From: an uncultured Acidobacteriia bacterium
Lineage (GTDB): Bacteria > Acidobacteriota > Terriglobia > Bryobacterales > Bryobacteraceae
DNA length: 64,000 bases
Assembly: GCA_903851195.1 (NCBI GenBank)
Contig: CAINNJ010000046.1
Coordinates: 124,001 to 188,000 of the forward strand
Direction of reading: 5' to 3'
Shown: positions 1-8,768 of the stretch, one piece after another
Numbering within the stretch: position 1 is the stretch's first letter
Layout: each line of letters starts with the position of its first letter
The notes under the pieces: model-generated
Database searches by the model: none
Told to the model about the DNA's origin: nothing
The model's input: only the letters and a program-made list of their open reading frames with translations
Position numbers and translations under genes: made by a program

Positions 1-854
1 CCGCGATGGAGAAGGGCGACGAAAACGACTCCATCCGCCTGATGCATGCGGCCCTCGACGAAGGCATCAATTTCTTCGATAATGCGTGGGATTATCACGA
101 CGGGTATGCGGAAGAGGTGATGGGCAAGGCGCTCGCGATGGATGGCAAGCGCAACCAGGTCTTCCTCATGACCAAGAACTGCGAACGGGACTACGCCGGT
201 TCCCTGCGGAATCTCGACGACAGTCTGCGCCGCCTGCAAACCGACCGGCTGGATCTCTGGATGTTCCACGAGTGCAATTACGACAACGATCCGGACTGGA
301 TCTTCGAGCGCGGGGCGATTCGCGCGGCCATCGAAGCGCAGCAGGCCGGCAAGGTTCGTTATATCGGCTTCACCGGGCATAAAGACCCGCGGATCCACAC
401 GAAAATGCTGCGCAAGCCGCACGCGTGGGATGCGTCGCTGATGCCGATCAATCTGATGGACGCGCATTACCGGAGCTTTCTCAACGAAGTGGTGCCGGTT
501 TGTCATGAACTGGGCGCGGCGCCCATCGGCATGAAGGGTTTCGGCGGCGGCTGGCCGAACGGCCGGATTCTGGAGCGCATGGGCGACCGCCCGGGGATCG
601 ATCCCGCTACGCTGTTGCGATTCAATCTCAGTCAGCCGGTGGTGAGCCAGGTGGTGGGAATTAAGAATATGGAGCAACTGCGGGCGGCGGTGGCGGTGGC
701 GCGGGATTTCGTGCCCATGCCGGACGCCGAACAGGACGCGCTGCTGCATTCGGTTCGGGAAGAAGCGGGCGACGGGCGGTATGAGACATTCAAATCCACC
801 AATGAGCACGATGGCCCGCATCACCGGAAACAACATGCTTTCGCGGTAGCCTAA
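1..854 (+). CDS. Aldo/keto reductase, 5'-truncated by window edge
   Basis: The visible 282+ residues are the body of an aldo/keto reductase, an NAD(P)H-dependent oxidoreductase with a TIM-barrel fold. The family Asp/Tyr region is seen in FFDNAWDYHDG, a Lys in FLMTKN and a His in LWMFHECN, matching the Asp-Tyr-Lys-His catalytic tetrad. The reading frame stays open to the first base of the window, and the usual N-terminal strands (the R.LG.TG..VS region) are missing, so the true start lies upstream; the ATG at 6 is internal. The C-terminus runs into a low-complexity His/Ala tail. The substrate cannot be told from sequence. A secreted hydrolase follows after 5 bases. Confidence 0.85.
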   Translation, partial: AMEKGDENDSIRLMHAALDEGINFFDNAWDYHDGYAEEVMGKALAMDGKRNQVFLMTKNCERDYAGSLRNLDDSLRRLQTDRLDLWMFHECNYDNDPDWIFERGAIRAAIEAQQAGKVRYIGFTGHKDPRIHTKMLRKPHAWDASLMPINLMDAHYRSFLNEVVPVCHELGAAPIGMKGFGGGWPNGRILERMGDRPGIDPATLLRFNLSQPVVSQVVGIKNMEQLRAAVAVARDFVPMPDAEQDALLHSVREEAGDGRYETFKSTNEHDGPHHRKQHAFAVA

Positions 855-859
855 CTGGT

Positions 860-2251
860 TTGGTGATAGGCTGGGGCCTGACTCTGCGAGCCCTCATTCT
901 CATCTTGCTGCCGATCTCCGCGGCCCTGGGCGCGTCCCCCGAATACCGGGCGGGGACCGCTGTCGCGGATATCACGCCGGAGAGTCCGATTCGTCTCTCC
1001 GGCTACGGCAGCCGGACGAAACCTTCGGAAGGCGTGCTCACCCGTCTGCATGCCAAAGCGCTGGCGATTTCGCGCGGGAAACAGGAACGCGTCGTGATCG
1101 TCACGACGGACCTGATCGGTCTGCCTCGCAGCATCACGGATGTGGTGGCCGCGCGGGTGCTGCAGCAGTACGGGCTGGAGCGGTCAGCACTTTGGTTCAA
1201 CTCTTCTCATACCCACACCGGGCCTTACATCAAAGGCAACCTGCCGTTGCTGTTTCAGTTGAGCGCCGAGGACCAGACCGCGGTGGACGCTTATGCCGGG
1301 CGGTTGCAAGCGGCGCTGACCGGCGTGATCGGGGAAGCCCTGAGCGCGATGCAACCGGCCAGCCTGGGGATCGCGCACGGGGAGGCGAATTTCGCCATCA
1401 ATCGCCGGGAAGCAGCGGGGGGAACGATGAAGATCGGCCTGAATCCGGCTGGACCCGTGGACTTCGACGTTCCTGTGCTGCGCGTCACCGGCGCTGACGG
1501 CAAGACGCTGGCGATCCTTTTCGGCTATGCCTGCCACAACACCACACTGACGGGCGAATTCAACGTGATCAGCGGCGATTATGCGGGTTTCGCGCAGGAA
1601 GCCATCGAGAAAGCGGCGCAGGCGGCGAATCCTGGCGCGGTGGCGATGTTCGTTATGTTGTGCGGCGCGGATCAGAATCCGAATCCGCGTGGCACGGTGG
1701 AACTGGCGCGCCGGCACGGTGAAGCCCTGGCGGCCGCAGTGAACCGCGTGCTCGCGGGCGGCATGACGCCGGTGAAGGGCCGTATCCGGACTGCGTTCCG
1801 CATCGTGGAACTGGAGTTTCGGCCCAATGACCGCGCCGGTTTCGAAGCGATTGTGAACGACCCCAATCCGCAGGTGCGCACCTCCGCGCGGGGGCTTCAT
1901 GCCGAGGCCATGCTGCGGGCGATGGATCGGGGACAGACGGTGCGTCGTTATCCGTATCCGGTGCAGGCCATCTCTTTCGGGGGCGATTTCACGATCGTCA
2001 CGCTGGGCGGCGAAGTGCTGGTGGATTATGCGCTGCGGCTCAAGCGCGAGTCGCCTGGCAGGAAGCTCTTCTTCGTAGCCGGATATTCGAACGATGTGAT
2101 GGCGTACATCCCGACGCTGCGCGCGTCGAAAGAGGGCGGGTATGAGGTGCTGGATTCCATGTATTATTACGGGCTGCCGGCGCCCTGGGCCGATGACACG
2201 GAAGAGCGGATTATCGCCGCCGCCCGCGATGTGCTGAATCGCGTCCGTTAA
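860..2251 (+). CDS. Neutral/alkaline ceramidase-like secreted hydrolase (N-terminal domain only)
   Basis: 463 residues. A hydrophobic signal segment (about residues 8-25) precedes the neutral/alkaline non-lysosomal ceramidase N-terminal domain. Zinc-site His residues are visible in NSSHTHTGP (H117, H119) and in FGYACHNTTL (H226). True neutral ceramidases are longer, with a C-terminal Ig-like domain, and hold the nucleophilic serine in a GD(V/I)SPN motif; here the equivalent stretch (about 269-276) reads GADQNPNP, with no serine. It is better called ceramidase-like than a proven ceramidase. The start is TTG at 860 (GTG at 863 also possible). Its stop overlaps the convergent gene at 2248 by 4 bases. 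Confidence 0.8.
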   Translation: MVIGWGLTLRALILILLPISAALGASPEYRAGTAVADITPESPIRLSGYGSRTKPSEGVLTRLHAKALAISRGKQERVVIVTTDLIGLPRSITDVVAARVLQQYGLERSALWFNSSHTHTGPYIKGNLPLLFQLSAEDQTAVDAYAGRLQAALTGVIGEALSAMQPASLGIAHGEANFAINRREAAGGTMKIGLNPAGPVDFDVPVLRVTGADGKTLAILFGYACHNTTLTGEFNVISGDYAGFAQEAIEKAAQAANPGAVAMFVMLCGADQNPNPRGTVELARRHGEALAAAVNRVLAGGMTPVKGRIRTAFRIVELEFRPNDRAGFEAIVNDPNPQVRTSARGLHAEAMLRAMDRGQTVRRYPYPVQAISFGGDFTIVTLGGEVLVDYALRLKRESPGRKLFFVAGYSNDVMAYIPTLRASKEGGYEVLDSMYYYGLPAPWADDTEERIIAAARDVLNRVR

Positions 2252-3069
2252 TTTCCAACGGAATCGAAGTCCACGCGGGTGGTGACGTCGGCCTTATGGA
2301 AGCCGGAATTCCGCGCGCTGAACGCCACCGTTCGGGCGTACAGGAAAAGCACGCGGAACTTCAGTTCGCCGCCGCAGGTGACCGGAAACCAGACATCTTT
2401 GGCAAAGCGCTGGTAGGTGATTTTCGCGCCTACCTGCGACACGTTGGTGCCGAGCAGCATCTTTACCGCCCCTGGAATTTTGCAGTCCCAGGAGGTTGTG
2501 ACCAGCACCGGCTGAAACTCGTTTTTCTCGATCAGCGCTTCACCGGTCCAGCACTCCTCGTCGCCGTCGCGCCACACCCAGTTGACCTTGTAAACGTCGA
2601 AATCGCGATAGCGCTCTTCACCCGCCAGTTCGACGCTGGAATCTTTCTGGCCTTCCGCGGTGAGAGGAAACCAGTCCACGATGGGGCCGTTTCCATTTAT
2701 TTTCCAGAGAAGGTCGTTGGCGAGAGATTCGGTGATGGCGCCGTCCGCATCGAGTTTGTTGACGCGGAACTTCGGATCCGTGTAAGGAATTACCTTGCCG
2801 CCTTCCTGCACTTTGCCTTCGACTTTGAGCAGTTTCCGCTCGGAGCCCCGCGCGCCCGGCGCCACCACGTAATCCCGGGACTCCTCGCGGGCGGGTTTGC
2901 CGTTCGCTTTCTTCAACCGGACGAAGACGTTCATGTCGTACACGTAGGCGGTGCGCTCCATCCGTGCGCGCTTCTGGTTTTCCGCGACCCGGCACATGAT
3001 TTCTTCCGCGGTGGGAGTGGTTCCCGGCAGAACCGGGAGCAACATCAGGAAGGGCACGGCACAGATCAT
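2248..3069 (-). CDS. Secreted protein of unknown function, outer-membrane lipoprotein-carrier-like
   Basis: 273 residues with an N-terminal signal peptide (about 1-20), then an all-beta-looking sequence rich in charged residues and aromatic pairs (DVYKVNWVWRDG, KDVWFPVT). The overall look resembles LolA/LolB-like half-barrels common in acidobacteria, but no signature motif is decisive. The ATG has a strong ribosome site, AAGGAG six bases upstream, just after the stop of the DUF4252 gene, so it is the last gene of the sigma-factor cluster. An envelope role is inferred from the export signal and the neighbours. Confidence 0.7.
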   Translation of the reverse strand: MICAVPFLMLLPVLPGTTPTAEEIMCRVAENQKRARMERTAYVYDMNVFVRLKKANGKPAREESRDYVVAPGARGSERKLLKVEGKVQEGGKVIPYTDPKFRVNKLDADGAITESLANDLLWKINGNGPIVDWFPLTAEGQKDSSVELAGEERYRDFDVYKVNWVWRDGDEECWTGEALIEKNEFQPVLVTTSWDCKIPGAVKMLLGTNVSQVGAKITYQRFAKDVWFPVTCGGELKFRVLFLYARTVAFSARNSGFHKADVTTRVDFDSVGN

Positions 3070-3079
3070 GGTTCGCTCC

Positions 3080-3640
3080 TTACTCGTCGTCTTTCTTTGC
3101 TTTTGCTTTCCGGTCTTTCCGCCCGGACCCGATGTCTGGGATACCCATGTTGCCGCTGAGCTTCGCGATATCCTCCGGCTTCAGGTTGCCGCTGATGTAG
3201 ACGACCGTGACTTCTCTCGGTTCGGAAGAGATGATCGCGACTCCGCCGAGACGGTTCGCGCCGGCGGGCTGCAGATAGACCTCGGAGGACTCTTCATCGG
3301 ACTTCGATTCCACGATGCGGTTCCACTGCGCCTGCTTCAGATATGCCCGGAGCGGTTCCAGATCGCTTTCGTTGTACTGGCCGGTTTTGGTGAACTCGTA
3401 GGAACGGACATAGATGCCCTTCAGTCCGTCTACCAGCGACCGGAGGGGTTCGCTTTCTTTGTCGTCACCCAGAAAGCCCGCGGCCATTTTGAGCATGTTG
3501 CTGTCGAGGGTGATATTCGTCCTGTTTTTCGCGTTAACGCCCAGTTTGTCCAGGGTTTTGAAGTCAAACCCGTCTTGTGCCGCCAGAGGCAGTGGCGCTA
3601 AAGACAGAACCAGTGTGAGCAAAAGCCAAATCTTTTTCAT
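3080..3640 (-). CDS. DUF4252 domain protein, exported
   Basis: 186 residues: signal peptide (1-21, ending LPLAAQ), then a DUF4252-type domain of unknown function. The C-terminus is a short Lys/Asp-rich tail (RKDRKAKAKKDDE). The ATG at 3640 overlaps the stop of the upstream membrane-protein gene in an ATGA, so the two are probably translationally coupled; longer in-frame starts would run through that gene and are rejected. DUF4252 genes are often found next to ECF sigma factors and their membrane partners, as here. Its function is unknown; it may be a target of, or act in, the sigma-factor pathway. Confidence 0.8.
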   Translation of the reverse strand: MKKIWLLLTLVLSLAPLPLAAQDGFDFKTLDKLGVNAKNRTNITLDSNMLKMAAGFLGDDKESEPLRSLVDGLKGIYVRSYEFTKTGQYNESDLEPLRAYLKQAQWNRIVESKSDEESSEVYLQPAGANRLGGVAIISSEPREVTVVYISGNLKPEDIAKLSGNMGIPDIGSGRKDRKAKAKKDDE

Positions 3641-3987
3641 AGAATGCGTCTCGTATTTTTTTGCACCCGTTCCCGGGTTTGCCTCAGTTTCGCCCGCGTG
3701 ATGGAGAGCGCCAGCAGAAGTTCGCGCCTGGCTTCGAGCGCCCGCAGTTCCCTTCTCCGCTGGTATTCGGAAGCCGCCGGCGGAATCACCGCGGCCACCG
3801 CCAGGCCCGCAGCCAATGCCCATGCCGCCGGTTTGCGCCACAACGGAATCGCGATCACCTGGGGCTTTGGCGAAAGCGCAGCGGCACGGGCCAGAACCTT
3901 TGCCGCGAAATCTTCCGGCGGGGCCTCTGCCCGGAGCGCTGCCCGCAACTCGCTCTCAAAATCTTCCTCGTGAATCTTCACGAACAA
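3637..3987 (-). CDS. Putative anti-sigma-factor-like membrane protein
   Basis: 116 residues: an acidic cytoplasmic N-terminus (1-50), one membrane helix (about 54-70) and an Arg/Glu-rich C-terminal segment (74-110) likely to form a coiled coil. It starts inside the end of the ECF sigma gene (10-base overlap) and ends overlapping the DUF4252 start, so the three genes form a tight unit. Position and topology suggest an anti-sigma factor or sigma partner, but no zinc-binding HxxxCxxC motif is present, so this is inference from context. Confidence 0.65.
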   Translation of the reverse strand: MFVKIHEEDFESELRAALRAEAPPEDFAAKVLARAAALSPKPQVIAIPLWRKPAAWALAAGLAVAAVIPPAASEYQRRRELRALEARRELLLALSITRAKLRQTRERVQKNTRRIL

Positions 3988-4469
3988 ACCTCCTGTTTCT
4001 GCAGCTTGCCCCGCAGCAGCGTGAGCGAGCGATGCAGGTGACTCTTCACCGTGCTGACGGGCATGGCCAGCGTCTCCGCGATCTCCGACGGATCCAGATC
4101 TTCCTGATAGCGCAGCAACACCACCATGCGGGCCTTCTCCGGCAGCAGGCCCACCAGTTTGCGCAGGCGGTCCTGCAGCAGCAGGTCCGGCGTGGCTGTT
4201 TTGTCCGCCGGTTCCGGCGCGCTTTCAAGGCCCACGCGGGGCCGCAGCTTCCGCTTTCGAACTTCGTCGATGGAGCGGTGGCACACGGCGCGACGCAGCC
4301 ACCAGGTCGCGTGCGCCGGGCTCTCGATCCGGCTCAACTGCCGATAGAGCTGCAGGAAGACATCCTGCGCAAGTTCCTCCGCCCCGGCGCGGTCGCGGAC
4401 AAAGCGCAACGCCAGGCTGAAGACCATCGACTGGTTGTCCCGGACGATCTCCGGAAAATCAAGCCCCAC
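3978..4469 (-). CDS. RNA polymerase ECF sigma factor
   Basis: 163 residues from the preferred GTG start at 4469. Region 2 is seen in AEELAQDVFLQLYRQL and WWLRRAVCHRSIDEVRKR; region 4 in LPEKARMVVLLRYQEDLD, followed by a helix-turn-helix (SEIAETLAMPVSTVKSHLHR). Longer in-frame starts (up to 4604) would run into the kinase gene and add residues that do not look like sigma region 2, so the GTG is favoured, although its ribosome site is weak. It lies downstream of a Ser/Thr kinase and upstream of a membrane protein and DUF4252. It probably controls an envelope response. Confidence 0.85.
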   Translation of the reverse strand: MGLDFPEIVRDNQSMVFSLALRFVRDRAGAEELAQDVFLQLYRQLSRIESPAHATWWLRRAVCHRSIDEVRKRKLRPRVGLESAPEPADKTATPDLLLQDRLRKLVGLLPEKARMVVLLRYQEDLDPSEIAETLAMPVSTVKSHLHRSLTLLRGKLQKQEVCS

Positions 4470-4509
4470 ACTCGCTATTACGGACGAGCGGCCGGAGAGA
4501 ATGCAGGTT

Positions 4510-6273
4510 TTATCGGGAAAGCGGGATTCGCAGATAAAACGGGCTCTCGCGCAGCTGAATGCGCTCGGTGCGCGAAATACCGTCCTTCTCGACGGTGACG
4601 GCATAAGCGCCTGGCTTGAGGGGCAGTTCGGCGGGTGTGACTTTCGGAAGCAGTTCCCCGTTGATCCGGATGCTCGCGCCCGCCGGGCTGCTGGCCAGCA
4701 TCAGCGTGCCGACGGGCTGGCGAAGAGAGATCAGGCCCATGTCCAGAGCCGAATCGCCGAGGTGAATCTCGCGGGTTTCGTTGAGATAACCGGGCAGGGA
4801 GATCGCCAGCCGGTGCACTCCCGGCATCGCGTGGAACTGGCAGGGGGTAAGGCAGGAGAAGCCGTCGTTCTCGTCGAGCACGACGCGCGCGCCGGACGGA
4901 GTGGTGGCGATCCAGACGTCCTGGAGGCGGGAGGCCGGGTTCCGCCGCGTCACCGGTGGCGGTTCTTCGAATCGGGCGCGGACGGAATCGGGCGCGGACG
5001 GTTTTGCCGCGATCCCCCGTTCAGGAGCCGTGGTTTCCGGAGCGGTCGTTTCCGTCTTCGGGGTCTCCGGCCGCGGGGTCTCCGTCTTCGGTGCTTCCGG
5101 TTTCGGGGCTTCGGGTGTCGGCTGCTCCGGTTTCGAAAGAGGATCCGGCGCCGCCACGGCTCCCGGCGTTTGCTCGGGACGGTTTTGCACCGGCCGGTCC
5201 GGCGTGGCTTCCGTGCTGTTTCCGGTCAGACCGGATTCGTACACCAGAATTCCGCCGGCGCCACACACCACCAGCAAACTCAGCAGCACCGGAACCAGGC
5301 CCCCGCGCTTTTTGGCCACTGGAGCCCTCTCCGGCCGGGCGAGTGCCGCAGCCGGGGCGGCATGCAGCGGATGCTCCACGGCGATGGTCGGCTGTTCGGC
5401 TGCTGCGCCCGCGGCCAACGTCTGCCAACCACGCGATTCCGCGCACGCCAACTCCAGCGCGCCCACGAAATTCGAGCAGTTCGGAAACCGGTCCCCGGGA
5501 TTCTTCGACAGCGCCTTGCGCAATACTTCGTCAATACGCGGGGTCAGCGTGCCGTTGATCCGGTGCGCCGGCGGCGGTTCTTCCGCGACGATTTTGTAGA
5601 CCACCGTGCTCAGATGTTCGCCCGCGAACGGCCGCTCGCCCGTCAGGATCTCCCAGGCGATCACGGCCAGCGAGAACTGATCGGAACGCCCGTCCACGGC
5701 GAGACCCTGCACCTGCTCGGGCGACATGTAGTTCGGCGTGCCGGAGATCGTTTTCGTCTCGTTACCCGTCGACGCCGCAGTCGCGATACGGGCGATTCCG
5801 AAATCGGTGATCTTGACGGAACCGTCTTCGTCGGTCATCAGATTGCCGGGCTTGATGTCCCGGTGCACGATGCCCTTGCCGTGCGCGTAGTCGAGCGCGG
5901 AAGCGGCCTGGCGGAGAATTCGCAGCATCCGCGCCCCGGAAAGCGGCTCGTCGGACGCCAGAATCTTTTCGAGGGTGGGCCCGTTCACGTAGGCCATCGC
6001 GATATAGGCGAGGCCATCGTCCTCGTCCATGTCGTAGATCGTCACGATATTCGGGTGCGAGAGGACGCCCGCCGAACGCGCTTCCACGAACAGCCTTTCG
6101 CGCAGCTTTTCGCGGTGCCGTTCCTCGTGAATATCGCGGATGCGGATCGTTTTAATGGCAACGGTGCGGCCGATGACCGGGTCGGTAGCGCGATACACCA
6201 CGCCCATGGCGCCGCGGCCCAGTTCGCCCGCGATCCGGTAGCGCCCGATCCGTTCCCCGATTGCCTGTTCCAT
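4510..6273 (-). CDS. Membrane-anchored Ser/Thr protein kinase with C-terminal PEGA repeats
   Basis: 587 residues. A Hanks-type kinase domain fills about 10-275: Gly loop LGRGAMGVV (18-26), catalytic Lys in VAIK (K41), HRDIKPGN (137-144, Asp139), DFG (157-159) and GTPNYMSPEQ (178-187), so it should be active. A single membrane helix follows (about 325-345), then a Pro/Glu/Thr/Lys-rich spacer of degenerate pentapeptide repeats (about 360-425), and two PEGA-type beta modules (about 445-587, with TTPSGARVVLD and SSPAGASIRING). The kinase is cytoplasmic and the PEGA part probably periplasmic. The gene precedes the ECF sigma factor by 40 bases, so a kinase-to-sigma link is plausible but unproven. 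Confidence 0.92.
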   Translation of the reverse strand: MEQAIGERIGRYRIAGELGRGAMGVVYRATDPVIGRTVAIKTIRIRDIHEERHREKLRERLFVEARSAGVLSHPNIVTIYDMDEDDGLAYIAMAYVNGPTLEKILASDEPLSGARMLRILRQAASALDYAHGKGIVHRDIKPGNLMTDEDGSVKITDFGIARIATAASTGNETKTISGTPNYMSPEQVQGLAVDGRSDQFSLAVIAWEILTGERPFAGEHLSTVVYKIVAEEPPPAHRINGTLTPRIDEVLRKALSKNPGDRFPNCSNFVGALELACAESRGWQTLAAGAAAEQPTIAVEHPLHAAPAAALARPERAPVAKKRGGLVPVLLSLLVVCGAGGILVYESGLTGNSTEATPDRPVQNRPEQTPGAVAAPDPLSKPEQPTPEAPKPEAPKTETPRPETPKTETTAPETTAPERGIAAKPSAPDSVRARFEEPPPVTRRNPASRLQDVWIATTPSGARVVLDENDGFSCLTPCQFHAMPGVHRLAISLPGYLNETREIHLGDSALDMGLISLRQPVGTLMLASSPAGASIRINGELLPKVTPAELPLKPGAYAVTVEKDGISRTERIQLRESPFYLRIPLSR

Positions 6274-6302
6274 TGCCTCTGTCTGCTATTCTCGCCCGGC
6301 CG

Positions 6303-7289
6303 TCACCGGAAATAAACAGATGTTTCGCGGGCGGCGATTTCCGCCACGAACTGCAGCGCCACTTCATCCACCCAAAAACGCGGTCCGCGCCGCGACAGAA
6401 AGCCCACGTGGCCGCCGTGATCCGTGGCCAGCAGCGTCAGATGAGGATTTCCGGCGATGGAGGGATGGTGAAAGATATCGAACGGAATAAAGGTATCGTC
6501 TTTGGCCTGAATTAATAAACCTGGCACCCGGATTTTATCCAGAAAATTCATGGCCGATTGCGTGGCGTAATAATGATCGGCATCGCGAAAACCGAACGAC
6601 GGCGCGGTAATCCGGTTATCGATTTCGTAAACGGACCGAACGCCCGCGAAATCGCTTTCCCGGTATCTGCCGGTCCCGATCAGCCGGGCTTTCATGCGGG
6701 AGACGAAGCGCCGCTGATAAAAAACGTTGTCCCGCCGGGAGATGCGCCGGGCGCAGGCGGCGAGATCGATGGGAGTCGAAATCGCGCAGACGCCCTGGAT
6801 CAGTTCGGTCTCGCCCAGTTCTCCGGCCATCTTCAGGGACACGTTGCCGCCGAGGGAGAAGCCGATCAGGAACACCGGCAGGCGCCGGTCCCGCGCCTTC
6901 TGCAACTGGACCGTCTGTTCCAGGAAGGCCCGCAAATCCGAGGTCAATCCGGCGTGATAGAGAGTCTTGCAGAGCTTCTCCGTGCCGCCGCAGGTGCGCA
7001 TGTGAAAGCGATGGACGATGAAACCCGACTGCAGCGCGTGCCAGGCCATGCTGACGATATAACCGGAATCGCCGCCGCCTTCAAGACCATGCAGCAGCAC
7101 AACTTCGCCCACCGGCGTGCCGGAAGGCTGCTGGGTAAGGACCAGAACCTGGGTATCGGGATCCGTCCGGATGAGACGGCCTTCAGAGGGGTGAGCCGCG
7201 AAATCGAACTCGCGCGGCCAGAAGTTGCCTAAAACAGTAAGAACGTGCGGGTTGCGGGAAAGAGGCTCGAATGGCCGGAAGCGCTTCAA
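6303..7289 (-). CDS. YheT-family alpha/beta hydrolase
   Basis: 328 residues, the usual length for the YheT/ABHD1-3 family of alpha/beta hydrolases. Seen are the oxyanion-region HGLEGGGDSGYI, the nucleophile elbow GFSLGGN, the acid in AKDDTFIP and the catalytic His in DHGGHVGF, together with the family N-terminus NPHVLTVLGNFW. No signal peptide: cytoplasmic. Family members are esterases or lipases of poorly known substrate. The start is TTG at 7289. It sits between the GAF-ANTAR regulator and the kinase, 24-30 bases from each. Confidence 0.9.
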   Translation of the reverse strand: MKRFRPFEPLSRNPHVLTVLGNFWPREFDFAAHPSEGRLIRTDPDTQVLVLTQQPSGTPVGEVVLLHGLEGGGDSGYIVSMAWHALQSGFIVHRFHMRTCGGTEKLCKTLYHAGLTSDLRAFLEQTVQLQKARDRRLPVFLIGFSLGGNVSLKMAGELGETELIQGVCAISTPIDLAACARRISRRDNVFYQRRFVSRMKARLIGTGRYRESDFAGVRSVYEIDNRITAPSFGFRDADHYYATQSAMNFLDKIRVPGLLIQAKDDTFIPFDIFHHPSIAGNPHLTLLATDHGGHVGFLSRRGPRFWVDEVALQFVAEIAARETSVYFR

Positions 7290-7312
7290 GCCTCAATTCT
7301 CGCAGACGGGAA

Positions 7313-8590
7313 TTACATGATCTCGCTGTCGTCGCGAACGGGCGCCCGCGAACCTTCTTTGGACATCGCGCCGTCTTTCCGGTTCAGATCGTCCGCCAGA
7401 ATCACGGCTTCCGCCAGATCCCGCATGGAACGGCGCAGGCGGCGGCTTTCATTCCGCAGCCGCAGGTACGCCTCTTCTTCGGTCAGATTGTGCTTGAACT
7501 GCAGGATGCCTTTGGCGCGCTCCACCATCTTGCGGGCTTCGAGCGTCCGCTTCATGTCGAGCGTTTCCGACATCAGCCGCGCATTCTGAATCGCGATGGC
7601 CGCCTGACCCGCCACCACCTTCAGGAAGCCCACCTCTTCGTCACCGAAGACGCGGAGTTCGCGGGTGTAAATATTGATGGAGCCGATGACTTTGCCCTGC
7701 GAAAGCAGCGGGGCCGAAAGCACGGTCGCCAGGCCCGATTTGCGCGCCAGTTCCGGATAGCGGTACTGCTTTTCTTCGTGAATATTCGGAATAATTACGG
7801 GCTGCGCTTCGCGGATGACGTGTTCGATCAGCGAGCCTTCCATGCGGATCGGCATGCGGTGCATGTAATCCGGCGAGGAGCAGCGGGCCGCGCTGACGGT
7901 GAGTTCCTTCTTTTCCTCATCCACCAGCAGGATGGAGCAGACTGCCGAATCCAGCGTCTCGGCAACCATTTCGGAGATCGCCTGCAGAATTCGTTCGAGG
8001 TAGCCTTCGGCCGAAATCGTCTGGGCAACCGCGGCCAGCGTTTCCAGCCGGCGCACCGCGCTCTGGGACTGCTCGGCGAGGCGGGCGCGACCAATCACGC
8101 CGCCCATCTGTTCACCGATGAAGGTCACCAGCGCCACTTCATCCGAAGAGTGCCGGTGCGGTTCCCGGTGGTGCACGTTGATGACGCCGATCAGTTCGCC
8201 GGAATTGACCAGCGGCACCGAGAGAAATGCCTCGTGGGTATCTTCCTGCAGGGAGCTGAACCGCTTAAACCGGGCGTCCTGCGACGCGTTTTTCGGCAGC
8301 GCCACAACGGAGTTGTGCACGGCGACCCAACCCGTGATACCTTCGCCCATCTTCAGGCGAACTTTCCCGATTTCCGCGTCGTGGGGGAGTTGCGATGCGC
8401 GCAACACAATTTCATTCGACCCGTGGTCAATCAGATAAACCAGGCACGCGTCGGAATGGGTAACGTTCATGGTTAGACTGACAAGCTCACGAAGAATAGC
8501 TTCGAGATCCTGATCGGAACTCACAATGCTGCTGATGCGATGCAGCAAAGCGACCTGGCTGCCTGTGCTTTCCGCCATAGTTGGTGTCAT
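7313..8590 (-). CDS. GAF-GAF-ANTAR sensory regulator
   Basis: 425 residues with two GAF domains (about 20-165 and 190-335) and a C-terminal ANTAR domain (about 345-405; MVERAKGILQ and the EAYLRLRN helix). ANTAR domains bind paired hairpins in RNA and prevent transcription termination, so this is probably a signal-controlled antiterminator; the GAF ligand is unknown. The ATG at 8590 is 4 bases from a -10-like TACAAT (8595-8600 on the complementary strand); if that promoter is real, initiation may be at the in-frame ATG 8578 (MAEST). The tail after the ANTAR domain is charged and disordered. Confidence 0.85.
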   Translation of the reverse strand: MTPTMAESTGSQVALLHRISSIVSSDQDLEAILRELVSLTMNVTHSDACLVYLIDHGSNEIVLRASQLPHDAEIGKVRLKMGEGITGWVAVHNSVVALPKNASQDARFKRFSSLQEDTHEAFLSVPLVNSGELIGVINVHHREPHRHSSDEVALVTFIGEQMGGVIGRARLAEQSQSAVRRLETLAAVAQTISAEGYLERILQAISEMVAETLDSAVCSILLVDEEKKELTVSAARCSSPDYMHRMPIRMEGSLIEHVIREAQPVIIPNIHEEKQYRYPELARKSGLATVLSAPLLSQGKVIGSINIYTRELRVFGDEEVGFLKVVAGQAAIAIQNARLMSETLDMKRTLEARKMVERAKGILQFKHNLTEEEAYLRLRNESRRLRRSMRDLAEAVILADDLNRKDGAMSKEGSRAPVRDDSEIM

Positions 8591-8768
8591 CTTAATTGTA
8601 GTGATCCGCCCTCAACCCGTAGTTTAGCGGCCTGCGGAAAGGGGGTCCAATTGATTTTTTGGATGGATGGCATCGCCCGAAGGTAAACGATTGGCGGGAT
8701 TTATTTACATCCGGCCGAACGTTTTCGACATCCAGAAAGACTTCGCCGCGTGGAGCCGGGGTTCCCGG

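Noticed and set aside
4435-6315. Long plus-strand open frame (626 codons) opposite the kinase
   Set aside because: It is antisense to a kinase with all catalytic motifs; its product is low-complexity Arg/Gly/Pro typical of the reverse frame of GC-rich genes.
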